From contig NZ_CP011971.1 of assembly GCF_001579945.1 (NCBI RefSeq), forward strand, positions 1,514,001 through 1,578,000: a stretch of 64,000 nucleotides of DNA, in the 5' to 3' direction. The translations under genes and the position numbers were made by a program. The notes under the pieces are model-generated. The model worked only from the letters and a program-made list of their open reading frames with translations, searched no databases and had not been told where the DNA came from. The DNA comes from Steroidobacter denitrificans (GTDB lineage Bacteria > Pseudomonadota > Gammaproteobacteria > Steroidobacterales > Steroidobacteraceae). Shown here piece by piece: positions 54,610 to 64,000 of the stretch. How positions within the stretch are numbered: the stretch's first letter is position 1; the number at the start of each line of letters is the position of its first letter.

Positions 54610-55464
54610 TCATCTGCGCCGCGCGGCACGCCAGGCCAACCACGGTTTTTCGATCGGACCCAGTTCGATACGCTGCGAGACGACATCGTAGCCGCGCGCG
54701 GCGATACGGTCGAGTAACCGCTCATGCAGGGCGGCAAGCACGCGCACGGCGCGCAGCGCATCGGCGCGTTCCGCCGGCAGTTCGGCAGCGGCCGTGGATG
54801 CCCCCTGCAACGCCTCGCGCGCATCGGCGGCGAATGTCTCCAGCACGATTCGTACGGCGGGATCCAGGTCGCGCGAGCGCAGCCGTTCGTAGTGGACGTC
54901 ATGGCGCTCGAGCAGGTCCAGGGGTAAATAGACGCGCCCGTCCCAGGCGTCCTGGCGTACATCGCGCAGCATCTCGGTCATGCGGATACCGATGCCTGCC
55001 TGCTGCGCAAAGCTGCGCGAGGCTTCGTCGAGAGATGCCGGGGCGCAGAGTTGAGCGGCGATGATCTCGCAGATCCCGCCGCTGCTGCGTGCACAGTAGG
55101 CGTGCAGCTCCTCTGCGGTGGCATAGGTCAGATGGGCTAGATCCATATCTGCTGCAGCCAGCAACTCGCGCAACCCGGAGGATCCGGCGCCCGAGGCTGC
55201 CGTTTGCGCAAGAATGCGTGTCGCGGGATGCTGCGGGTCACCCTGCGCCAGGCGATCCATTTCCTCCTGCCACCATTGCAGCCGCGCATGCCCGACGTCG
55301 TGACTGGAACTGCGGGCGGCATCGCGGATCTCGGTGTCGAGTACATACAGCGCGGTCAGGACGGGACGCTTGCCGGGCGGGGTATACAGCAAGGAGAAAT
55401 ATCGCAGCGAGCCGGGCGGAGCCGCGCGGTTCACATACGAGGTGTCCAGCGGCACCACGCTCAT
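54610..55464 (-). CDS. squalene/phytoene synthase family protein
   Basis: From the ATG at 55464, with GAGGA upstream, the protein has 284 residues of the trans-isoprenyl head-to-head synthase fold. The second Asp motif is present: DVRQDAWDGRVYLP (168-181). The first is changed: D43-TEIR-D48 rather than DxxxD. The segment with TALYVLDTEIRDAA and RLQWWQEEMDRL resembles the NDUFAF6 branch, a complex I assembly factor family with this fold. No carotenoid or hopanoid genes are nearby. It may therefore be an assembly factor instead of an enzyme, though this is uncertain. It follows rmuC by 10 bp. Confidence 0.8.
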   Translation of the reverse strand: MSVVPLDTSYVNRAAPPGSLRYFSLLYTPPGKRPVLTALYVLDTEIRDAARSSSHDVGHARLQWWQEEMDRLAQGDPQHPATRILAQTAASGAGSSGLRELLAAADMDLAHLTYATAEELHAYCARSSGGICEIIAAQLCAPASLDEASRSFAQQAGIGIRMTEMLRDVRQDAWDGRVYLPLDLLERHDVHYERLRSRDLDPAVRIVLETFAADAREALQGASTAAAELPAERADALRAVRVLAALHERLLDRIAARGYDVVSQRIELGPIEKPWLAWRAARRR

Positions 55465-55474
55465 CCGATCATCC

Positions 55475-56815
55475 TCATTTTTCCGTATCCACGCCGGCAC
55501 TCGGGCCGGCATCCATATTCGCCCGCAGGAGGACTTCATCCTCCGGACGCCTGCGCGGCTCCCGGGCCAGCCGGTCGATCGGATCGAGCGAGTCGATCTC
55601 GCGATTCGGCAGGATTCCAAGCTCGGAGAACTTGCGCGCTCCGGGCAGCACCTGGTGTTCGAGCGAACCGACGGCGGCATTGTAGGCATCCACTCCGGCG
55701 CCGAGACTGCGCCCCAGCCGGGTGAGATGGCTGGTGAACACCGCCAGACGCTTGTACAAGTCCTGCCCCAGGCTGCGGATCGTCTCCGCATTCTGCGCCA
55801 GGGACAGTTGCCGCCAGCCGTAGGCGACGGCTTTCAGCAGGGCGACGAAACTCGTCGGCGTAGCGATGATCACATCCTGACGGATCGCATCTTCCAGCAA
55901 GGTCGGGGATTCGGCCAGCGCAGCCGACAGGAATTGATCGCCGGGAATGAACAGGATGACGAAATCGGGGCTATTGTCGAACTGGCTCCAGTAGCTTTTA
56001 GCAGCCAGCTGGCGCACCCGCTCGGCGACTGCCTGGGCATGGCGCCACAGCGCAAGACTGCGCCGTTCGTCGCTGTCGGCATCCATCGCCTCCAAGTAGG
56101 CATCCAGCGGCGTCTTGACGTCCACGACCAAGTCCCGGCCATCGGGCATATGCACGATCATGTCGGGCCGCAGACCGCCTTCCGCGGTCCGGACATGGAC
56201 TTGTGCGGAAAAATCGCAATGTTCGATCATACCGGCCAGTTCGGCCAGGCGGCGCAGGGTCATTTCACCCCATTGACCGCGCACTTCGGGGCGACGCAAT
56301 GCATTGATCAGGCTGCGGGTCTCGCGCTGCAGAGCCTGCTGTCCGAAAGCCACGGACTCCAAAGCGCCCTTCAAGGTTCCATAGGTTTCCGCGCGTTCTT
56401 TTTCGATGCGCTGGATCTGCTGCTCGGTCTTGCCGAGCAGTTCGCGGATGGGTGCGAGCAGGGTTTCGATCGCCTTTTCCCGCTCGCCCAGCGCATTCAA
56501 CGCGGATTGCTGGTGCTGCCCGAGGTGTTCGCGTGCCAGGCGCAGGAACGATTCGCTGTTGGCGCGCAGCGAGGCGCCGGCCAGCGCATCGAACGTGGAG
56601 CGCAACTGCTCCATGGTGCGTTCCTGCGACATCTGGCGATCATGTTCGAACTGCGCCTGCGTCTTTACCCGGGCTTCGAGGATGGCAAGTTGGCGGTGCA
56701 GGGATTCGGTCCTGCGGCGATGACGCCACGAGGTGATCACGACGGTGATCAGGCCGCCGCCGAGCGTGCCGAGCAGCGCCGCGCCCGCCAGTGCGGCCCA
56801 TGGGCTGAGCGTCAC
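55475..56815 (-). CDS. rmuC: DNA recombination protein RmuC
   Basis: RmuC limits inversions at short inverted repeats; its exact biochemistry is uncertain. From the GTG at 56815, overlapping the ubiG stop, it has 446 residues. A membrane anchor (about 5-25) is followed by a coiled coil (about 30-155) and the conserved restriction-endonuclease-like domain (about 185-390: LRRPEVRGQWGEMTLRRL, VVDVKTPLDAYLEA, IATPTSFVALLKAVAYGW). The frame is open further upstream into ubiG without similarity. Confidence 0.93.
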   Translation of the reverse strand: MTLSPWAALAGAALLGTLGGGLITVVITSWRHRRRTESLHRQLAILEARVKTQAQFEHDRQMSQERTMEQLRSTFDALAGASLRANSESFLRLAREHLGQHQQSALNALGEREKAIETLLAPIRELLGKTEQQIQRIEKERAETYGTLKGALESVAFGQQALQRETRSLINALRRPEVRGQWGEMTLRRLAELAGMIEHCDFSAQVHVRTAEGGLRPDMIVHMPDGRDLVVDVKTPLDAYLEAMDADSDERRSLALWRHAQAVAERVRQLAAKSYWSQFDNSPDFVILFIPGDQFLSAALAESPTLLEDAIRQDVIIATPTSFVALLKAVAYGWRQLSLAQNAETIRSLGQDLYKRLAVFTSHLTRLGRSLGAGVDAYNAAVGSLEHQVLPGARKFSELGILPNREIDSLDPIDRLAREPRRRPEDEVLLRANMDAGPSAGVDTEK

Positions 56816-57555
56816 ATCGTGTCCTTCTCGCGCCGTAGATGCATCATGTAGTTGACGTCGACGTTCGCCGTGAGCCTGGCGTGATTGCGCAGCGGATCGT
56901 AGGCGACTCCCGTGACATCCTGTACCTGCAGCGCCGCCGCCCGTGCCCAACCCGCGAGTTCCGAAGGCTTGATGAACCGCTCATAGGTATGTGTGCCGCG
57001 CTCGAGAAGATTCAGGACATATTCCGCTGCCACGATTGCCAGCAGATAGGACTTCAGGTTGCGATTCAGGGTCGCAACGAAGATGTGCCCCCCGGGGGCC
57101 ACCAGCGTATGCAGGACGTGTAGCAACCTGGCCGGTTCCGGTACGTGCTCGAGCATTTCCATGCAGGTCACGATATCGTAATAGCCGGCGCGATGAGCGG
57201 CGTGGGTTTCGGCCGATTCGCGCAAATATTGCACCGGCACTCCGGTCTCCAGAGCGTGCAGCTCGGCCACCTCGATCGTCAGAGGGGCCAGATCGATACC
57301 GGTGACGGCAGCGCCGCGGGTGGCCATGGCCTCGCTCAGCAGTCCGCCGCCGCAACCCACGTCCAGCACGCGCTTACCTGCCAGCCCCGCGCCGGCGTCG
57401 ACGTACTCCAGCCGTACCGGGTTGAGCACGTGCAGAGGGCGAAATTCGCCTTGCGGATCCCACCAGCGCTGCGCTCTCGCATCAAACCGGGCGATTTCGG
57501 CCGGATCATGATTGGCGTCGATACCAGCGAAGGACTCGGGGGAGGTCTTTGTCAT
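56812..57555 (-). CDS. ubiG: ubiquinone biosynthesis O-methyltransferase UbiG
   Basis: UbiG carries out the two O-methylations of ubiquinone synthesis with SAM. It has 247 residues, starting MTKTSPESFAGIDANHDPAEIARFDARA. The SAM motif is VLDVGCGGGLLSEAMA, and the family marks RWWDPQGEFRPLHVLNPVR and TCMEMLEHVP are present. The ubiG-rmuC pair overlaps by 4 bp. The quinone pathway and complex I, both in this window, share ubiquinone as product and substrate. The adjacent gyrA is divergent, 250 bp away. Confidence 0.96.
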   Translation of the reverse strand: MTKTSPESFAGIDANHDPAEIARFDARAQRWWDPQGEFRPLHVLNPVRLEYVDAGAGLAGKRVLDVGCGGGLLSEAMATRGAAVTGIDLAPLTIEVAELHALETGVPVQYLRESAETHAAHRAGYYDIVTCMEMLEHVPEPARLLHVLHTLVAPGGHIFVATLNRNLKSYLLAIVAAEYVLNLLERGTHTYERFIKPSELAGWARAAALQVQDVTGVAYDPLRNHARLTANVDVNYMMHLRREKDTM

Positions 57556-57805
57556 TGAACGTCATGCACGATGGGATTTGGCCAAGGCACAAAGTATATG
57601 CCGATGGACGACGGAACCGTTCGGCCCGGCCGCTGTTGTGTTAAGATCACACCCTTCAATATAGCGCTTCCGGGATGATCTGGCTGACTCGCAGGCTCGC
57701 TTGCGGGATCCGCCTGCGGGATTTTCGGCGCGCCAGCTGACGATAGCGCTGAATGCCCTGCCGGACAGCTGCCCGTACTGGATCCGGAGCAGGTTAGAAC
57801 ACTGC

Positions 57806-60406
<2,601 letters not shown>

Positions 60407-60498
60407 TTTCATCGGCAAGCCCGCGGTATATTTTCGGCTACCGCTCGTTCAGCCGCTCATGACGATTTTTTAGTCACCCACGACCAAGTATTGCAATC

Positions 60499-61578
60499 AT
60501 GCGTGTATTCAATTTCAGTGCGGGCCCTGCGGTCCTTCCTCTCGAAGTGCTCGAACAGGCCCGTGACGAGATGCTCGACTGGCACGGCACCGGCATGTCG
60601 GTAATGGAAATGAGCCACCGCGGCAAGGCGTTCGTATCGATCGCCGCACAGGCCGAGGCGGACCTGCGCGAACTGCTGCAGGTGCCGGCCAACTACAAGG
60701 TGCTGTTCCTGCAGGGCGGCGCGACGGCGCAATTCGCGGCCATCCCGATGAATCTCGCCGGTCCCGACAGTGTCGTCGATTATGTGCATACGGGCGCCTG
60801 GTCGAAGAAGGCGATCGGCGAAGCCAAACGCTATGCGAATGTCAACGTGGCGGCGAACGCCGGTGAGCCCTATGCGTCGATTCCGGCGCAGGAGAGCTGG
60901 CAGCGCAGCCCGAATGCGGCCTATCTGCATTACACGCCGAACGAAACGATCGGCGGAGTGGAATTCCATTTCATTCCCGACACCAATGCCGAGGTGCCGC
61001 TGGTCGCGGATCTGTCCTCGACGATCCTGTCGCGCCCGCTGGACGTCTCGAAATTCGGTCTGATCTATGCCGGGGCGCAAAAGAACATCGGTCCGGCAGG
61101 GCTGGCCCTGGTGATCGTGCGCGAGGATCTGCTCGGACGCGCCCGAGCCGGCACGCCGACGATCCTGGACTTCGCGGCGATGGCGAAGGACGGCTCCATG
61201 CTCAATACCCCGCCGACCTATGCCTGGTATGTGGCGGGCCTGGTGTTCCAATGGTTGCGGCGGCAGGGTGGGCTGGAGGCCATGGGAAAGCGCAACCAGG
61301 CCAAGGCGGCCAAGCTTTATGAGGCGATCGACGACTCATCGTTCTATGCCAACCCGGTGGCCAAGGGAGCTCGCTCCTGGATGAACGTACCGTTCACGCT
61401 CGCCCGGCCCGAACTCGACAAGACCTTCATTGCAGAGGCGAGGGAAGCTGGACTGGTGACGCTCGAAGGCCATCGGTCCGTCGGCGGCATGCGTGCCAGT
61501 CTTTATAATGCGATGCCGATGGAGGGTGTCGATGCCCTGGTTGGTTTCATGCGGGAGTTCGAAAGGAGGCATGCATGA
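60499..61578 (+). CDS. serC: phosphoserine aminotransferase
   Basis: SerC makes phosphoserine in serine synthesis and also acts in vitamin B6 synthesis. The 359-residue class V aminotransferase starts MRVFNFSAGPAVLPLEVLEQ. The PLP lysine is Lys195 in YAGAQKNIGPAG, and the substrate loop is MSHRGKAF. It overlaps serA by 4 bp (ATGA), placing both enzymes of the pathway together. A TATATT at 60427-60432 could be a -10 element, but no -35 is clear. Confidence 0.97.
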   Translation: MRVFNFSAGPAVLPLEVLEQARDEMLDWHGTGMSVMEMSHRGKAFVSIAAQAEADLRELLQVPANYKVLFLQGGATAQFAAIPMNLAGPDSVVDYVHTGAWSKKAIGEAKRYANVNVAANAGEPYASIPAQESWQRSPNAAYLHYTPNETIGGVEFHFIPDTNAEVPLVADLSSTILSRPLDVSKFGLIYAGAQKNIGPAGLALVIVREDLLGRARAGTPTILDFAAMAKDGSMLNTPPTYAWYVAGLVFQWLRRQGGLEAMGKRNQAKAAKLYEAIDDSSFYANPVAKGARSWMNVPFTLARPELDKTFIAEAREAGLVTLEGHRSVGGMRASLYNAMPMEGVDALVGFMREFERRHA

Positions 61579-62834
61579 ACACCTTCCGAGTACTGACGCT
61601 GAACAACATTTCCGTGCGCGGGCTGGAGCGCCTGCCGCGTGAGCGTTATGAGGTGGCCTCGGAGTTCACGAATCCTGACGCCATCATCGTACGTTCGGCG
61701 GACATGCATCGCATGGAACTGCCCGGTAGCCTCAAGGCGGTCGGTCGCGCCGGAGCGGGTACGAACAATATTCCGGTTGGCGCCCTGTCGAAGCGCGGTA
61801 TTCCGGTGTTCAATGCACCCGGAGCCAATGCGAACGCCGTCAAGGAACTGGTCATCGCCGGGCTGTTCCTGGCGGCGCGCAACATCTGCCAGGCCTGGGA
61901 ATATGTACGAGGCCTATCGCTGAGCGATAAACAACTCGATGAGGCGGTCGAGGCGGGAAAAAAGAAATTCGTCGGTTATGAATTGCCCGGACGCACCCTG
62001 GGCGTGGTCGGTCTGGGTGCGATCGGCGTGGAAGTCGCCAATGCGGCGCATGCGCTGGGCATGCGGGTGCTGGGCTTCGATCCGCAAATCACCGTGCAGC
62101 GTGCCTGGCAATTATCCTCGGGCGTCGAACAAGCGCTGTCACTGGATGACCTGTTCTCGCGCGCCGACATGGTGACGGTGCATGTACCCTTGCTGGAGGA
62201 TACCCGCAATCTGATCAACGCCGCGCGCCTGCGTTTGTTCAAGAAGGATGGCGTGATTCTGAACTTCTCCCGAAGCGGTATCGTGGACGAGGCGGCCGTG
62301 CTGGATGCTCTGAACGCCGGAGCGCTGCGCGCCTATATTTGCGACTTTCCCAGCGCGCGGTCCAAGGACCACCCCAAGGTCGTGGCGCTGCCTCACCTGG
62401 GCGCATCCACGGGCGAGGCCGAGGAGAATTGCGCAATCATCGTCGCCGACACGCTGCGGGATTTTCTCGAGAACGGCAATGTACGCCATTCCGTGAATTT
62501 TCCGGAGGCGGTCATGCCGAGGGCCTCGGGAGGCTCCCGTCTGGCGATAGCCAACGAGAATGTGCCGAACATGGTCGGTCAGATTTCCACGGCGCTGGCC
62601 ACGGCGAATCTGAATATCGCCGATCTGCTCAACAAGTTCCGCGGTGAACTGGCCTATACCCTGATCGACGTCGACGGAGGCATTCCCGACAGCGTCATCG
62701 GCGCCTTGCAGGGCATCGAGGGCGTGCTCACCATCCGCACCCTGCAGGGCACAACGGCCGGCAGGATCCGGGGGCCTGATACAGGCAGGGTGCGCACCAT
62801 GACGCGGGATATGATGATGCGAAACAGCGCATGA
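61575..62834 (+). CDS. serA: D-3-phosphoglycerate dehydrogenase with ACT domain
   Basis: SerA oxidises 3-phosphoglycerate, the first step of serine synthesis. The 419-residue protein has the substrate domain, the NAD-binding GLGAIGVEVANAAHALG, the conserved Arg in NFSRSGIVDEAAV and the catalytic His in LPHLGASTGEAEENC. A C-terminal ACT domain (about 340-400, NVPNMVGQISTALATANLNI) suggests serine feedback. It overlaps serC and, by ATGA, pheA, so serC-serA-pheA is one operon linking serine with aromatic amino acids. Confidence 0.95.
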   Translation: MNTFRVLTLNNISVRGLERLPRERYEVASEFTNPDAIIVRSADMHRMELPGSLKAVGRAGAGTNNIPVGALSKRGIPVFNAPGANANAVKELVIAGLFLAARNICQAWEYVRGLSLSDKQLDEAVEAGKKKFVGYELPGRTLGVVGLGAIGVEVANAAHALGMRVLGFDPQITVQRAWQLSSGVEQALSLDDLFSRADMVTVHVPLLEDTRNLINAARLRLFKKDGVILNFSRSGIVDEAAVLDALNAGALRAYICDFPSARSKDHPKVVALPHLGASTGEAEENCAIIVADTLRDFLENGNVRHSVNFPEAVMPRASGGSRLAIANENVPNMVGQISTALATANLNIADLLNKFRGELAYTLIDVDGGIPDSVIGALQGIEGVLTIRTLQGTTAGRIRGPDTGRVRTMTRDMMMRNSA

Positions 62835-64000
62835 CAGGCGATGCCGGGCGTAAATCCTCCAGGCGCAGAGCGGCTTCCAGCGCCGCGGATTCCCCGCGGG
62901 TCGGATCCAGGCCGGCCAAGAGTGCTGCAAGACATGCGCCGCCGCATGCAAGGAGGGGGCGTCCGGAAAGCCCGGCGCCGGCCGGCAGCGCGGACGGCCT
63001 GGATTGCATCCGTGAACGGATCGACGATATCGACTGCCAAATCCACGAACTGTTGAACGAACGCGCCCGCTGCGCCCAACAGGTGGGCCGTTCCAAGCGC
63101 TCCGCAGGGTTGAGCGCCGTGGACTTCTACAGGCCCGAGCGCGAAGCGCAGGTACTGCGCCGTGTGATCGAGCGCAACAAGGGGCCGTTGCGCAATGAGG
63201 AGGTCGTGCGTCTGTTTCGGGAGATCATGTCGGCCTGCCTGGCGCAGCAGGAACCCTTGAAGATCGCCTTCCTGGGGCCCGAAGGAACCTTTTCACAGCA
63301 GGCGGTATTGAAGCATTTCGGACATTCGGTGCGAGCGCTGCCATTGCCGGCGATCAATGAAGTATTTCAGGAAGTGCAGTCCGGGCATGCGGATTTCGGC
63401 GTGGTGCCGATCGAGAATTCGACTGAAGGCACGGTCAATCATACCCTGGACATGTTTCCTTCCTCGCCGCTGAAAATTTGCGGCGAAGTCGAATTACGCA
63501 TCCAGCAGCACTTGATGGGACGCATGTCGGGCCTGGAGAACATCGCACGCGTCTGCTCGCATCAACAGTCCCTGGCGCAGTGTCGTCAATGGCTCGACGA
63601 ATACTTGCCGAATGCCGAACGGATGCCGGTCGCCAGCAACGCGGAGGCCGCGCGGCGGGCGCGTGACGAGGACGGCACGGCGGCGATCGCGGGGCAGGCA
63701 GCCGCGGAAGTCTATGGGTTGAATATCCTCGTACCCGATATCGAAGATAGCCCGGACAATACCACGCGCTTTCTGGTCATCGGTCGTAAACTGTTCAGCG
63801 CCAGCGGCAACGACAAGACGACCTTGCTGGTATCGGCCGGCGATACCCAGGCACCCGGTGCTCTGCATCAGTTGCTCGGCCCGCTGGCGCGCCACGACAT
63901 CACGATGACCCGGATCGAATCGCGTCCCTCGCGCCGCCGCAAATGGGATTACGTATTCTTCATCGACGTGGCGGGACACGCCGATGAACCGCCTCTGAAA
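62831..64000 (+). CDS. pheA: chorismate mutase/prephenate dehydratase (P-protein), partial at 3' end
   Basis: The bifunctional P-protein converts chorismate to prephenate and then phenylpyruvate for phenylalanine. The frame from the ATG at 62831 runs 390 codons to the window edge with no stop. After an unusual Arg/Ser/Ala/Pro-rich extension of about 58 residues, the AroQ chorismate mutase (about 60-145, IRERIDDIDCQIHELLNERA) is followed by the dehydratase domain from KIAFLGPEGTFSQQA, with the catalytic TRF in DNTTRFLVIG. The ACT regulatory domain has GALHQLLGPLARH and ESRPS. A later start in the extension is possible, but the ATGA overlap with serA favours this one. Confidence 0.95.
   Translation, partial: MTGDAGRKSSRRRAASSAADSPRVGSRPAKSAARHAPPHARRGRPESPAPAGSADGLDCIRERIDDIDCQIHELLNERARCAQQVGRSKRSAGLSAVDFYRPEREAQVLRRVIERNKGPLRNEEVVRLFREIMSACLAQQEPLKIAFLGPEGTFSQQAVLKHFGHSVRALPLPAINEVFQEVQSGHADFGVVPIENSTEGTVNHTLDMFPSSPLKICGEVELRIQQHLMGRMSGLENIARVCSHQQSLAQCRQWLDEYLPNAERMPVASNAEAARRARDEDGTAAIAGQAAAEVYGLNILVPDIEDSPDNTTRFLVIGRKLFSASGNDKTTLLVSAGDTQAPGALHQLLGPLARHDITMTRIESRPSRRRKWDYVFFIDVAGHADEPPLK

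Overview
The window is a stretch of conserved chromosome from a GC-rich gammaproteobacterium. The gene order (dapB-carAB-greA, rlmE-ftsH-folP-glmM-tpiA-secG, nuoA-N, metY-rimP-nusA-infB-rbfA-truB-rpsO-pnp, smc-zipA-ligA, yciO-trpS-scpAB-rluB, gyrA-serC-serA-pheA) and the presence of PhaR suggest the Xanthomonadales/Nevskiales/Steroidobacterales side of the class. That placement is inference from content and order. No transposase, integrase, phage gene, CRISPR array or rRNA was found.

Layout. 2-5467: end of dapB, carbamoyl-phosphate synthase (carAB) and greA. 5574-12658: yhbY (reverse), rlmE, ftsH, folP, glmM, tpiA, secG. 12780-28079: tRNA-Leu(GAG), a structured spacer, the complete 14-subunit complex I operon nuoA-nuoN, then tRNA-fMet. 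28095-37286: two tandem terminator hairpins and the rimP-nusA-infB-rbfA-truB-rpsO-pnp cluster of transcription, translation and RNA-decay genes. 37404-39762 (reverse): dksA, gluQ and phaR. 40092-46665: smc, zipA, ligA. 46832-48666 (reverse): yciB, a BolA-family gene and a PpiC-type lipoprotein. 48705-53784: yciO, trpS, scpA, scpB and a degenerate rluB. 53756-57555 (reverse): ubiG, rmuC, a squalene/phytoene-synthase-like gene and yciK. 57806-64000: gyrA, serC, serA and the start of pheA, which runs off the window.

Most genes are ordinary housekeeping genes packed into operons with ATGA/GTGA overlaps. The points worth attention are small. gluQ is full length except for one in-frame TGA at codon 214. 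The RluB-family protein has lost its catalytic aspartate and carries a long basic tail. DksA keeps one of four zinc cysteines and has a histone-like tail of about 125 residues. TrpRS has a cysteine pattern like the [4Fe-4S] TrpRS of Thermotoga. A 27-codon ORF fits exactly between nuoF and nuoG. A 30-bp-arm inverted repeat follows ligA, and three tandem hairpins lie upstream of nuoA. I did not find a clearly new multi-gene system; accessory DNA is almost absent.
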